From Lutibacter sp. (lineage in GTDB: Bacteria > Bacteroidota > Bacteroidia > Flavobacteriales > Flavobacteriaceae), in assembly GCA_021647265.1 (NCBI GenBank), contig JAKIVA010000006.1, forward strand, positions 19,390 to 83,389: a DNA stretch of 64,000 nt, written 5' to 3'. Of this stretch, positions 25,658 through 34,880 are shown in pieces. The notes under the pieces are model-generated. The model saw nothing but the letters and a program-made list of their open reading frames with translations, did not search any database and was not told where the DNA came from. Made by a program: the position numbers and the translations under genes. Numbering within the stretch: position 1 is the first letter of the stretch; every line of letters begins with the position of its first letter.

Positions 25658-26839
25658 ATGGAAAAAGTAGTAGTAGCATATAGCGGTGGTTTAGATACTT
25701 CCTATTGCGTTAAATATTTACAACACGAATTAAATCTTGAAGTTCATAGTGTTTTGGTAAATACAGGAGGTTTTTCAGAAGAAGAACTTAAAGTTGTTGA
25801 AGCAAAAGCATACAATATGGGGGTTGTTTCACATACCAATCAAAATATTTTAGATATTTATTATGAAAAAGCTATAAAATTTATGGTGTATGGAAATGTA
25901 TTAAAAAATAATACATATCCGTTATCAGTTAGTGCAGAAAGAGTTTTTCAAGCTATTGAAGTGGTTGAATATGCCAAAAAAATTAACGCAAAATATATTG
26001 CACATGGAAGTACAGGTGCAGGAAATGACCAAGTACGATTTGATATGATTTTTCAAACGTTAGCTCCAGAAATTGAAATTATAACTCCAATTAGAGATTT
26101 AAAACTTTCCAGACAAGAAGAAATAGACTACTTAAAAAAGCATGGTGTAGATTACCCTTGGTCTAAAGCAAAATATTCCATTAATAAAGGTATTTGGGGA
26201 ACAAGTATTGGAGGTGTTGAAACATTGACTTCTCATCAGGCATTGCCAGAAGATGCATATCCAAGTCAGTTAGAAAAAACCGAGCCAACACATATTAAAT
26301 TACATTTTAAAAAGGGGCAGCTAGTAGGTTTAAATGAAGAGTATGATACTGCTGTAAATACCATTTTAAAAATTGAGGATATTGCATCAAAATATGCAAT
26401 TGGTAGAGATATTCATGTGGGAGATACCATTGTTGGTATTAAAGGAAGAGTTGGTTTTGAAGCGGCTGCAGCGGTTGTTATTATAAAAGCACATCATTTA
26501 TTAGAAAAACATGTGCTATCTAAATGGCAACAAAATTTAAAGGAAAATATTGGTAGTACTTACGGTATGTTACTGCATGATGGTCAGTATTTTGAACCTG
26601 CAATGAGAGACTTGGAAGCATTTTTAACAAATTCACAGAAAACAGTTACAGGAACTGTATTTGTAACTCTAAAACCATATCATTTTACTTTAAACGGAAT
26701 TGAATCTATACACGATTTAATGAAATCTAAATTTGGAGAATATGGAGAAACTAATAAAGCTTGGACTTCTGAAGATGCGAAAGGATTTATTAAAATTTTA
26801 GGAGTTGCAAATAAAATTTATCACAGCGTAAACTCATAA
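25658..26839 (+). CDS. argG: Argininosuccinate synthase
   Basis: ArgG joins citrulline and aspartate with ATP. The N-terminal PP-loop AYSGGLDTSYCV is at residues 8-19, AHGSTGAGNDQVRF (the citrulline/aspartate site) lies near 115 and YSINKGIWGTSIGG near 170. The 393-residue length is normal. It is two bases before argC in a tight operon. Confidence 0.97.
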   Translation: MEKVVVAYSGGLDTSYCVKYLQHELNLEVHSVLVNTGGFSEEELKVVEAKAYNMGVVSHTNQNILDIYYEKAIKFMVYGNVLKNNTYPLSVSAERVFQAIEVVEYAKKINAKYIAHGSTGAGNDQVRFDMIFQTLAPEIEIITPIRDLKLSRQEEIDYLKKHGVDYPWSKAKYSINKGIWGTSIGGVETLTSHQALPEDAYPSQLEKTEPTHIKLHFKKGQLVGLNEEYDTAVNTILKIEDIASKYAIGRDIHVGDTIVGIKGRVGFEAAAAVVIIKAHHLLEKHVLSKWQQNLKENIGSTYGMLLHDGQYFEPAMRDLEAFLTNSQKTVTGTVFVTLKPYHFTLNGIESIHDLMKSKFGEYGETNKAWTSEDAKGFIKILGVANKIYHSVNS

Positions 26840-26841
26840 GT

Positions 26842-27819
26842 ATGATTAAAGTAGGAATAGTAGGAGGTGCGGGTTATACCGCTGGTGAATTAATAAGGCT
26901 ACTTGTTAACCACTCAAAAGTTGCATTAGATTTTGTATACAGTACATCCAACGCAGGGAATTACATATATGAAGTGCATCAAGATTTATTAGGTGTGCTA
27001 GATTTAAAATTTACCGATACTGTAAATCCAGAAGTTGATGTATTGTTTTTATGTTTGGGACACGGAAACTCAAAAAAATTTTTACAAGAAAATTCATTTT
27101 CATTAACTACCAAAATTATTGATTTAAGCAACGATTTTAGATTGAATAATGATGCTGTTTTTCAAGAAAAAGAATTTGTGTATGGTTTGCCAGAATTGCA
27201 AAAAGAAGCGATAAAAAAAGCAAATAACATTGCAAATCCAGGGTGTTTTGCTACAGCCATTCAATTGGCTTTACTACCGTTAGCGAAACAGGACTTGTTA
27301 AAAAGTAGCGTACACGTTAATGCAACAACAGGCGCAACCGGCGCAGGGATTTCACCAAGTGAAACAACACATTTTAGTTGGAGAGATAATAATTTTTCAG
27401 TCTATAAAGTATTTACGCACCAACATTTAGGTGAAATTAATGAAAATTTAAGTTCACTTCAAAAAGGGTTTTCAGAAGAATTATTTTTTATTCCAAACAG
27501 AGGTAATTTTAGCAGAGGTATTTTTGCTTCCATTTATTTAGAGTTTGATAAAAGTATTGAAGAAGCTTTTAAATTATTTGAAGATTTTTATAAAGATGCA
27601 AAATTTACGTATGTGTCTAAAACGCCAATTCATTTAAAGCAAGTGGTAAATACAAATAATTGTTTTCTCCATTTGCAAAAACACAATAACACGTTATTAA
27701 TTACTTCTGTGATTGACAATTTATTAAAAGGAGCATCTGGACAAGCAATTCAAAATATGAATTTACTATTTGGATTTAAAGAAACGGAGGGGTTACAATT
27801 AAAAGCAACATCATTTTAA
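26842..27819 (+). CDS. argC: N-acyl-gamma-glutamyl-phosphate reductase
   Basis: ArgC reduces the acylglutamyl phosphate made by ArgB to the semialdehyde with NADPH. The N-terminus has GIVGGAGYTAGELIRLL, and the catalytic cysteine is in NIANPGCFATAIQLAL near residue 134. The later HQHLGEI segment contains the conserved His. The length of 325 is normal. The acyl group may be succinyl rather than acetyl in this organism (see argF). Confidence 0.96.
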   Translation: MIKVGIVGGAGYTAGELIRLLVNHSKVALDFVYSTSNAGNYIYEVHQDLLGVLDLKFTDTVNPEVDVLFLCLGHGNSKKFLQENSFSLTTKIIDLSNDFRLNNDAVFQEKEFVYGLPELQKEAIKKANNIANPGCFATAIQLALLPLAKQDLLKSSVHVNATTGATGAGISPSETTHFSWRDNNFSVYKVFTHQHLGEINENLSSLQKGFSEELFFIPNRGNFSRGIFASIYLEFDKSIEEAFKLFEDFYKDAKFTYVSKTPIHLKQVVNTNNCFLHLQKHNNTLLITSVIDNLLKGASGQAIQNMNLLFGFKETEGLQLKATSF

Positions 27820-27829
27820 AAAATTTAGT

Positions 27830-28624
27830 ATGAAAATAGCAATTATAGGCACAGGAAATTTAGGATATTCAATTGCAATTGGAGTTTTAGCTCAGAAGAG
27901 TTTTAAAGTTAAAAACTTGTATTTAACAAAACGAAATACAACGTCACTAAACGCTTTAGGGAAATTACCAAACGTTAGCATTTCTACTGATAATAAAAAA
28001 GCTGTAAAAAATTCAGATGTAATTATTTTAGCAGTTCAACCAAACCAATTGCAACATGTTTTGGAAGAAATTAAGAGTGTGATAAATATACAAAAGCACA
28101 CTATTATATCGGTGGCAACAGGAAGGAAAATACACGAAATTGAAGCTGTTTTAGGAACAGACGCTTCTATAATTAGAAGTATGCCTAATACAGCAATTTC
28201 AGTAGGGCAATCTATGACATGTCTAAGTTCAAATAAAAGAGGAGAAGAAAACATTGAATTGGCTAAAATTATATTTAATTCACTTGGTACAACATTGTGT
28301 ATTGAAGAAAAGTTGATGCAGTCTGCAACTGTTATTTGTGCTAGTGGAATTGCCTTTTGGATGCGTTTAATTAGAGCTACTGCTCAAGGTGCAGTTCAAC
28401 TTGGATTTCATGCAAATGAAGCCCAAGAATTGGCAGTGCAAACCTGTTTAGGAGCTGCTAGTTTATTAATACAGTCTGAAAATCATCCAGAACAAGAAAT
28501 AGATAAGGTTACAACACCAAGCGGTTGTACAATTGCAGGGTTAAATGAGATGGAGCATCAAGGATTAAGCTCTTCAATAATTAAAGGATTAGTCACTTCT
28601 TTTGAAAAAATTAATCAGATTTAA
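27830..28624 (+). CDS. proC: Pyrroline-5-carboxylate reductase
   Basis: ProC carries out the last step of proline synthesis. The 264-residue protein has the Rossmann motif IAIIGTGNLGYSIAIG at the N-terminus, RSMPNTAISVGQSMT in the middle and VTTPSGCTIAGLNEMEHQG, the family signature, at the C-terminus. It lies inside the arginine operon between argC and argD, ten bases from both. Confidence 0.95.
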   Translation: MKIAIIGTGNLGYSIAIGVLAQKSFKVKNLYLTKRNTTSLNALGKLPNVSISTDNKKAVKNSDVIILAVQPNQLQHVLEEIKSVINIQKHTIISVATGRKIHEIEAVLGTDASIIRSMPNTAISVGQSMTCLSSNKRGEENIELAKIIFNSLGTTLCIEEKLMQSATVICASGIAFWMRLIRATAQGAVQLGFHANEAQELAVQTCLGAASLLIQSENHPEQEIDKVTTPSGCTIAGLNEMEHQGLSSSIIKGLVTSFEKINQI

Positions 28625-28634
28625 AAAACAAATT

Positions 28635-29762
28635 ATGGAATTATTTGATGTATATCCGCTATATGATGTTACCCCTGTAAAGGCTAAAGGAGCTTATGTT
28701 TGGGATGAAAATGGCACAAAGTATTTAGATTTATATGGAGGTCATGGCGTAATATCCATTGGGCATACGCATCCTGAATACATTAAATCTATATCCAAAC
28801 AATTATCGAAAATAGGATTTTATTCCAATTCAATTCAAAATCCGTTACAGCAAGAATTAGCTGAAAAACTAGGGCGAATTTCAGGTTGTGAAAAGTACAA
28901 TTTATTTTTATGCAATTCAGGTGCTGAAGCCAATGAAAATGCATTAAAGTTGGCATCATTTGTAACGGGAAAGAGTAGAGTAATTAGTTTTAAAAATGCT
29001 TTTCATGGAAGAACTTCAGCAGCAGTTGCTGTAACGGATAATAAAAACATAAATGCTCCAATAAATTTACAGCAAGAGGTTACTTTTTTACCATTGAATG
29101 CTATTGAATTGGTAATTCAAGAAATTAATAAAGGAGATGTTGCAGCTGTTATTATTGAAGCAATTCAAGGTGTTGGAGGTTTAGATGAAGGAACAACAGA
29201 ATTCTTTCAACAACTTCAAAAAATTTGTCAGGAAAAAGAGGTGTTGTTAATTTTAGATGAAATACAATCTGGATATGGACGAAGCGGAAGGTTTTTTGCA
29301 TTTCAACACCATGATATTCAGCCAGATATTATTACCACAGCAAAAGGGATGGCTAACGGATTTCCGATAGGAGGCGTTTTAATTTCAAAGAAAATTAAAG
29401 CTAAATATGGAATGTTGGGAACAACCTTTGGAGGAAATCATTTGGCGTGTGCAGCAGCAATTTCAGTAGTAGATGTTATTAAAAATGAAAATTTAATTAA
29501 GAATGTTAATTCAGTTTATAATTATTTTTTAGAGGAAATTAAATCGGTTTCAAAAGTAAAAAAAGTAAAAGGAAAAGGATTAATGTTGGGTATTGAATTT
29601 GATTTTGAAGTAGGTGAATTACGAAAAAAATTAATTTTTGAAAAACATATTTTTACAGGAGGCTCTAACAATAAAAACTTACTAAGAATTTTACCTCCGT
29701 TAACTATAAATAAAGAGCAGATAGCAGTTTTTATAAATGCTTTAAAAGAATTACTAGCGTAA
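28635..29762 (+). CDS. argD: Acylornithine aminotransferase ArgD
   Basis: This class III PLP aminotransferase converts N-acylglutamate semialdehyde to N-acylornithine. The PLP lysine lies in ITTAKGMANGFPIGGV, LDEIQSGYGRSGRFFAF is the Asp motif, and CNSGAEANENALKLA binds the cofactor phosphate. I chose ATG 28635 (MELFDVYPLYDVTPVKAKG, 375 residues) over 28602, which would overlap proC. A TAATG overlap joins it to proA. Ornithine aminotransferase is an alternative activity, but the context favours argD. Confidence 0.92.
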   Translation: MELFDVYPLYDVTPVKAKGAYVWDENGTKYLDLYGGHGVISIGHTHPEYIKSISKQLSKIGFYSNSIQNPLQQELAEKLGRISGCEKYNLFLCNSGAEANENALKLASFVTGKSRVISFKNAFHGRTSAAVAVTDNKNINAPINLQQEVTFLPLNAIELVIQEINKGDVAAVIIEAIQGVGGLDEGTTEFFQQLQKICQEKEVLLILDEIQSGYGRSGRFFAFQHHDIQPDIITTAKGMANGFPIGGVLISKKIKAKYGMLGTTFGGNHLACAAAISVVDVIKNENLIKNVNSVYNYFLEEIKSVSKVKKVKGKGLMLGIEFDFEVGELRKKLIFEKHIFTGGSNNKNLLRILPPLTINKEQIAVFINALKELLA

Positions 29763-30958
29763 TGAATACAACTTTAACATTAGAACAGCGAAATGCTGTA
29801 TTAAATTCAATGGCTCAATTAATAGCTAATGAAAAAGCAGCAATATTAAAGGCTAACAAAACAGATGTTGTGGCTTATAATAACGAGGATTTAGCAATGT
29901 TTGATCGTTTAAAAGTAGATGATAAAAAAATTATGGGAATGATTTTATCATTGCAACAATTGATAGCTGATGTTGACCCTGTTGGTAAAGAATTATTTCA
30001 TTTTACGCATGAGAATGGATTGAAAATCACCAATAAATCTGCTCCTTTTGGAACAGTTTTAATTATTTATGAATCAAGACCAGACGTAACTGTTGAAGCA
30101 ACCGGAATTGCTTTTAAATCGGGAAATAAAATTTTATTAAAAGGAGGAAAAGAGTCGTTAAGTTCAAATTTAAAAATTGTGAATTTATGGCATAAAGCAC
30201 TAAAAGAAAACAATATTTCAACTAATTGGGTTGAATATTTAAATTATAACAGAACAGAAACACAAGCATTTTTAGAAAACCCATCTCAAAAAGTAGATTT
30301 AATTGTACCACGAGGAGGTGAAAAACTAATTGCTTTTGTAAAGAAAAATGCTACTTGCCCTGTAATTGTAAGTGGTAGAGGAAATAATTTTGTGTATGTA
30401 GATGCTGAGGCAGATATAAATATTGCCTTAAAAGTAATTATAAATGGAAAAACTTCAAAAATATCAGCTTGTAATGCTGTGGATAAAGTAATTATAAATT
30501 CAAACTTACCAAATAAGGAAGTTTTTATTAAGAACTTAATTAAAGAACTATTGAAGTTTAATGTTGAGATTTTAGGTGATACTAATTTATCAATTTTTGA
30601 AAAGGTGTCAGTTTATGATAATGAAGATATATGGTATGAAGAATTTTTAGATTATAAAATTGTGATAGGAAGTGTTAACTCGTTAAAAGAAGCCATCGTT
30701 AAAATTAACAAGTATGGAGGTGGACATTCAGCAGTTATTATTACTAAAAACAATGAAACAGCAAATTTATTTATGGAATCTACAGATTGTGCTGCAGTAT
30801 ATCAAAATGCATCCACTAGATTTACAGATGGTGGCCAGTTTGGTTTGGGAGGAGAGTTGGCAATAAGTACCGATAAACTGCACCATAGAGGTCCAATGGG
30901 CTTACAACATTTAGTAACAAATAAATGGTTTATATACGGAGATGGGCAAATCAGATAA
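29762..30958 (+). CDS. proA: Gamma-glutamyl phosphate reductase
   Basis: ProA reduces gamma-glutamyl phosphate to glutamate semialdehyde. The 398-residue protein has aldehyde-dehydrogenase-like architecture with YESRPDVTVEATGIAFKSGN, LIVPRGGEKLI and the catalytic cysteine in KISACNAVDKV near residue 237. It starts with a one-base overlap with argD and overlaps proB by 17 bases. Confidence 0.96.
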   Translation: MNTTLTLEQRNAVLNSMAQLIANEKAAILKANKTDVVAYNNEDLAMFDRLKVDDKKIMGMILSLQQLIADVDPVGKELFHFTHENGLKITNKSAPFGTVLIIYESRPDVTVEATGIAFKSGNKILLKGGKESLSSNLKIVNLWHKALKENNISTNWVEYLNYNRTETQAFLENPSQKVDLIVPRGGEKLIAFVKKNATCPVIVSGRGNNFVYVDAEADINIALKVIINGKTSKISACNAVDKVIINSNLPNKEVFIKNLIKELLKFNVEILGDTNLSIFEKVSVYDNEDIWYEEFLDYKIVIGSVNSLKEAIVKINKYGGGHSAVIITKNNETANLFMESTDCAAVYQNASTRFTDGGQFGLGGELAISTDKLHHRGPMGLQHLVTNKWFIYGDGQIR

Positions 30959-31718
30959 AAAAAGAATAGTATTAAAAATTGGCACCAATGTGCTTACCAA
31001 AGAAACCAATAATATTTCAAGAGGTAAAATAGAAGATATTGGACAGCAAATAGCATTTTTAAAAGAAGATTATGAATTTGTTATTGTAAGTTCTGGGGCA
31101 ATTGCTGCGGCTAAACAGTTTGTTAATTTAGAAACGAATGGTAAAGAAATTACCGTAAAACAAGCATTAGCATCTATTGGTCAGCCACATTTAATGCGAA
31201 TTTTTCAAGAAAATTTCAGGGAATTAGGTTTGTTAACTTCGCAATGTTTATTGTCGTATTCAGATTTTGAAAAAGAACAATCTAAAAAGAACATTGTAAA
31301 TACCATAAATGTGTTAGTAAAAAACAATTATATTCCAATTATCAATGAAAATGATACGGTAGCAACGGATGAAATAAAATTTGGAGATAATGATAAATTG
31401 GCAGCTTTAACGGCGGTATTATTAGAAGCAGATTTATTTATTATAGCAACAAATACCAATGGTATTTATACCAAAAAATCTATAGAAGAAAATAAATTAG
31501 AAACTATAAATGCTACAACAGATATTAATTCACTTAAAAAAGAAGTTGAAAAATCCATTTCTTCGCACGGAACAGGAGGAATGTTTTCTAAAATTGATGC
31601 TGCTCAAATTGCTCAAGAAGCAACTATTGAAACGTGGGTTGTAAATGGTTTAAAAGATAATTTTATATTGGATGCCATTCAAAACAATACAAAATTTACA
31701 AAAATAACAGTAAAATAA
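30942..31718 (+). CDS. proB: Glutamate 5-kinase, short form without PUA domain
   Basis: ProB phosphorylates glutamate for proline synthesis. The amino-acid-kinase motifs are VLKIGTNVLT at the N-terminus, VSSGAIAAAK near 48 and INENDTVATDEIKFGDNDKLAA near 130. At 258 residues it lacks the C-terminal PUA domain of the common form of about 365 residues. The ATG lies inside proA (17-nt overlap), so it is probably translationally coupled. Confidence 0.94.
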   Translation: MGKSDKKRIVLKIGTNVLTKETNNISRGKIEDIGQQIAFLKEDYEFVIVSSGAIAAAKQFVNLETNGKEITVKQALASIGQPHLMRIFQENFRELGLLTSQCLLSYSDFEKEQSKKNIVNTINVLVKNNYIPIINENDTVATDEIKFGDNDKLAALTAVLLEADLFIIATNTNGIYTKKSIEENKLETINATTDINSLKKEVEKSISSHGTGGMFSKIDAAQIAQEATIETWVVNGLKDNFILDAIQNNTKFTKITVK

Positions 31719-31719
31719 A

Positions 31720-32667
31720 ATGGAAAATTACGTAAATATTACGGACTTAGATAATTTGCAAGATACGGTGCAAGAAGCAATTGAGTTAAAAAAAGAGGAG
31801 TTGCAGTACAAAACACTTGGAGAAGGGAAAACAATTTGTTTGCTGTTTTTTAACAATAGTTTGCGTACGCGATTAAGCACGCAAAAAGCAGCTCAAAATT
31901 TGGGAATGCACACCGTAGTTATGAGTTTTGGTAGTGAAGGTTGGCAGTTAGAGTTTGAAGATGGCGTTGTAATGAATGAAAATAAATCGGAACATATTAA
32001 AGAAGCAGCTAAAGTTATTGCACAATATTGTGATATTGTAGCAATTAGAGCCTTTGCATTATTAACAGATAAGGAAAAAGATGAAGCCGAAAAGGTAATT
32101 AATAGCTTTAAAAAATATGCCAAAATTCCTGTGGTAAATATGGAAAGCGCAACAGGGCATCCATTGCAAGCACTAGCTGATGCTATAACAATTGAAGAAT
32201 ATAAAACAGAAAAAAAACCAAAAGTGGTATTATCTTGGGCTCCTCATCCAAAAGTATTGCCACACGCAGTTGCAAATTCATTTGTAGAAATGATGCAATT
32301 GCAGGAAGCCGATTTTGTAATAACCCACCCAGAAGGCTATGAATTAAATCCAGAAATAACTAAAAACTCAAAAATAGAATACAATCAGGAAAAAGCATTT
32401 GAGAATGCTGATTTTATCTACGTTAAAAACTGGAGTTCCTATAAAGATTATGGAAAAGTTATAAAAAAAGATACGGATTGGATGATTACAGCGGCTAAAA
32501 TGAAATTGACAAATAATGGGAAATTTATGCACTGTTTGCCTGTAAGAAGAAACGTGGTAGTTGCTGATGAAGTGCTAGATTCAGAAAATTCAATAGTTAT
32601 TCAACAAGCAAATAATAGAACCTATGCAGCACAAATTGTGTTAAAAAAAATATTGGATAAAATATAA
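31720..32667 (+). CDS. argF: N-acylornithine carbamoyltransferase, probably N-succinylornithine type
   Basis: The 315-residue protein has the carbamoyl-phosphate motif FNNSLRTRLSTQ near 44-55 and HCLPVRRNVVV at the C-terminus. It fits the acylornithine rather than ornithine branch. In Bacteroides fragilis the succinylornithine enzyme has Pro90, and the Xanthomonas acetylornithine enzyme has Glu at the matching site (Glu92); both residues are recalled from published structural work. Here the residue is Ser90 (MNENKSEHIKEA), which argues against the acetyl form. It is two bases after proB. Confidence 0.92.
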   Translation: MENYVNITDLDNLQDTVQEAIELKKEELQYKTLGEGKTICLLFFNNSLRTRLSTQKAAQNLGMHTVVMSFGSEGWQLEFEDGVVMNENKSEHIKEAAKVIAQYCDIVAIRAFALLTDKEKDEAEKVINSFKKYAKIPVVNMESATGHPLQALADAITIEEYKTEKKPKVVLSWAPHPKVLPHAVANSFVEMMQLQEADFVITHPEGYELNPEITKNSKIEYNQEKAFENADFIYVKNWSSYKDYGKVIKKDTDWMITAAKMKLTNNGKFMHCLPVRRNVVVADEVLDSENSIVIQQANNRTYAAQIVLKKILDKI

Positions 32668-32678
32668 TTTGATTTTGG

Positions 32679-32700
32679 TCACTGAGCGGAGTCGAAGTGC
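32679..32700. repeat. Dispersed repeat CACTGAGCGGAGTCGAAGTG
   Basis: A copy of the 20-bp imperfect palindrome is at 32680-32699, just after argF. The same sequence recurs unchanged at 34799-34818 and in variants elsewhere in the window. Confidence 0.8.
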
Positions 32701-32733
32701 CATAAAATTGTAAAAGTAATGATTGATTAATGG

Positions 32734-32801
32734 TGTCATTCCTGTGAAAGCAGGAATCCAAAACTAACATATTATAGATTCCTGCTTTTGTAGGAATGAC
32801 A
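32734..32801. repeat. Long inverted repeat between argF and argB
   Basis: The arm TGTCATTCCTGTGAAAGCAG... (32734-32758, 25 nt) pairs with 32777-32801 with few mismatches, around an 18-nt AT-rich loop. It belongs to a different repeat type than the CACTGAGCG family. In RNA it would form a strong hairpin inside the operon. Confidence 0.8.
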
Positions 32802-32858
32802 TTATAAAAATTGGAATTAAAAAACAACAATCAAATAATTCAATTAGAATTTAAATAA

Positions 32859-33641
32859 ATGAAAAAACAAAAGTTACATATTGTAAAAATAGGAGGAAAT
32901 ATTATAAATGATGAAGCATTATTAACTTCATTTTTAAAAGATTTTTCAGCAATAAAAAGCCCTAAGATTTTAGTTCATGGCGGTGGGAAAAAAGCCAGTG
33001 AAGTGGCTTCAATAATAGGTTTAAAACCTAAAATGATAAATGGAAGAAGAATTACCGATGAGGCTAATTTAGATATTGTAACTATGGTATATGCCGGTTT
33101 GCTGAATAAAAAAATTACAGCACAACTTCAAAAAAATAACTGTAATGCAATGGGTTTATCAGGTGCAGATGCAAATTGTATTTTAGCGCATAAGCGGATT
33201 GTAAAAGACATCGATTATGGTTTTGCAGGTGATATTGATGCTGTAAATTCAGAAACTATAAATTTGTTTTTACAAAATAATATTACACCTGTTTTTTGTG
33301 CAATTACACACGATAAAAACGGGCAATTATTAAATACAAATTCCGATACGATTGCTTCAGAAGTTGCCGTTGCAATGAGTGGTTTATATGAAACTGAATT
33401 AAATTATGTTTTTGAATTAAAAGGGGTTTTAGAAAGTATTAAGGATAAAAACTCCGTAATAAAACATATTAATTTAGAAAAATATAAGCAATTAATTAAG
33501 GAAGGCATTATTTCAGAAGGAATGCTTCCAAAGCTTCAGAACTGTTTTAATGCATTGGAAAAAGGCGTTCAAAAAGTAAAAATAGGAGATGTATCACTTA
33601 TCAAAAATAAGAATGAATTATACACAACATTATCCATATAA
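32859..33641 (+). CDS. argB: N-acylglutamate kinase
   Basis: ArgB phosphorylates N-acylglutamate. The 260-residue amino-acid kinase has IVKIGGNIIND at the N-terminus, LVHGGGKKASEVA near 38, NGRRITDEA near 62 and a C-terminal EGMLPKLQNCFNALEKGV signature. It follows the repeat-rich 191-nt gap after argF, in the same direction. Acetyl or succinyl specificity cannot be read here. Confidence 0.95.
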   Translation: MKKQKLHIVKIGGNIINDEALLTSFLKDFSAIKSPKILVHGGGKKASEVASIIGLKPKMINGRRITDEANLDIVTMVYAGLLNKKITAQLQKNNCNAMGLSGADANCILAHKRIVKDIDYGFAGDIDAVNSETINLFLQNNITPVFCAITHDKNGQLLNTNSDTIASEVAVAMSGLYETELNYVFELKGVLESIKDKNSVIKHINLEKYKQLIKEGIISEGMLPKLQNCFNALEKGVQKVKIGDVSLIKNKNELYTTLSI

Positions 33642-33647
33642 AAAGTT

Positions 33648-33701
33648 CGTCATACTGAATATGTCACACTGAGCTTGTCGAAGTGTTGTTTCAGGGTGAC
33701 G
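33648..33701. repeat. Dispersed palindromic repeat between argB and argE
   Basis: CGTCATACTGAA (33648-33659) pairs with TTCAGGGTGACG (33690-33701) with two mismatches and encloses CACTGAGCTTGTCGAAGTG (33667-33685), a variant of the common family with TTGT in the middle. Confidence 0.75.
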
Positions 33702-33730
33702 TAAAATTTTAAGTACTTAAAAAGTAAATA

Positions 33731-34789
33731 ATGATAAAACAATTAACAAAAGAAGCAATTGAATTGCTTCAACAATTAATTTCGAAGCAATCTTTTTCAG
33801 GGGAAGAAAATGAAACAGCATTGTTAATAATGCAATATTTTTCACATCATAGCATTCCTTTTGAAAGTAAAAACCATAATGTTTGGGCAAAGAACAAATA
33901 TTTTAACCCTTCAAAAAAAACAATATTATTAAACTCTCATCATGATACGGTAAAACCAAATAAAGGATATACTCGCAACCCATTAAGTCCAACTATTGAA
34001 GAAGGGAAATTATACGGTTTGGGGAGTAATGATGCTGGTGGTTGTTTGGTTTCATTATTGGCTACATTTACCTATTTTTATGAAAGAAATGATTTGAATT
34101 ACAATTTTATACTAGTAGCTTCCGCTGAAGAAGAGAATTCTGGGTTGAATGGTTTAAATAGTATGCTATCTGTAATTCCTGAAATAGATTTTGCAATTAT
34201 TGGAGAACCAACACTAATGAATTTAGCCATTGCAGAAAAAGGATTGTTAGTGTTAGATTGTGAAGCTAAAGGAACTTCAGGGCATGCGGCTCACGGAATA
34301 GGAGACAATGCAATTTATAATGCACTAGAAGATATTAAATGGTTTCAAACTTTTGAATTTGCAAAAGTATCAGAAACTTTAGGAAAAGTTAAAATGACGG
34401 TTACGCAAATAAATGCTGGAAGTCAACATAATGTAATTCCTGCAAATTGTAAATATGTAGTTGATGTTAGAGTTACAGATGCGTATAGCAATCAGGAGGT
34501 TTTAGAAATTATACAATCAAATGTAAAATCTAAAGTTGTTGCAAGATCTTTACGGTTAAACTCTTCATCCATACCAAAAAAGCATCCAATTGTTGAAGCA
34601 GGTATTAAATTAGGGAGAAAAACTTATGGATCTCCTACACTTTCAGACCAGGCAGTGCTGAGTTGTCCTTCACTAAAATTAGGACCGGGAGAAAGCTTGC
34701 GTTCTCATACCGCTAATGAGTTTATTTATACCAATGAGATTGAAGAGGGAATAGATTTATATATTAAAATATTAGAAGAAATTATATAG
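33731..34789 (+). CDS. argE: M20 family metallopeptidase, N-acylornithine/citrulline deacylase candidate
   Basis: The 352-residue protein has M20 zinc-peptidase features: LLNSHHDTVKPN near residue 75, the metal-bridging Asp in GSNDAGG near 97, and the catalytic Glu pair in ASAEEENSG near 133, followed by IGEPT. In this operon it should remove the acyl group from N-acylcitrulline or N-acylornithine, the step before argG. Since ArgF looks like the acyl type, N-acylcitrulline is the likely substrate (inference). It lies between two repeat elements. Confidence 0.88.
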   Translation: MIKQLTKEAIELLQQLISKQSFSGEENETALLIMQYFSHHSIPFESKNHNVWAKNKYFNPSKKTILLNSHHDTVKPNKGYTRNPLSPTIEEGKLYGLGSNDAGGCLVSLLATFTYFYERNDLNYNFILVASAEEENSGLNGLNSMLSVIPEIDFAIIGEPTLMNLAIAEKGLLVLDCEAKGTSGHAAHGIGDNAIYNALEDIKWFQTFEFAKVSETLGKVKMTVTQINAGSQHNVIPANCKYVVDVRVTDAYSNQEVLEIIQSNVKSKVVARSLRLNSSSIPKKHPIVEAGIKLGRKTYGSPTLSDQAVLSCPSLKLGPGESLRSHTANEFIYTNEIEEGIDLYIKILEEII

Positions 34790-34797
34790 GAAAGTAG

Positions 34798-34860
34798 TCA
34801 CTGAGCGGAGTCGAAGTGATGTTAAATAAATGTTATGTGGTTTCGACTCCGCTCAATCAC
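34798..34860. repeat. Inverted pair of the CACTGAGCGGAGTCGAAGTG repeat before argH
   Basis: A forward copy (34799-34818) and an inverted copy TTCGACTCCGCTCAATCAC (34842-34860) face each other across 23 nt. They can form a long hairpin ending 20 nt before the argH ATG at 34881, which could influence argH expression. An upstream in-frame ATG at 34830 falls inside this repeat and is not used as the start. Confidence 0.8.
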
Positions 34861-34880
34861 TAAATTTTAAAACAAAAATT

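Noticed and set aside
34830..34880. Longer argH start at ATG 34830
   Set aside because: The extra residues are encoded by the dispersed repeat; ATG 34881 gives the family N-terminus.
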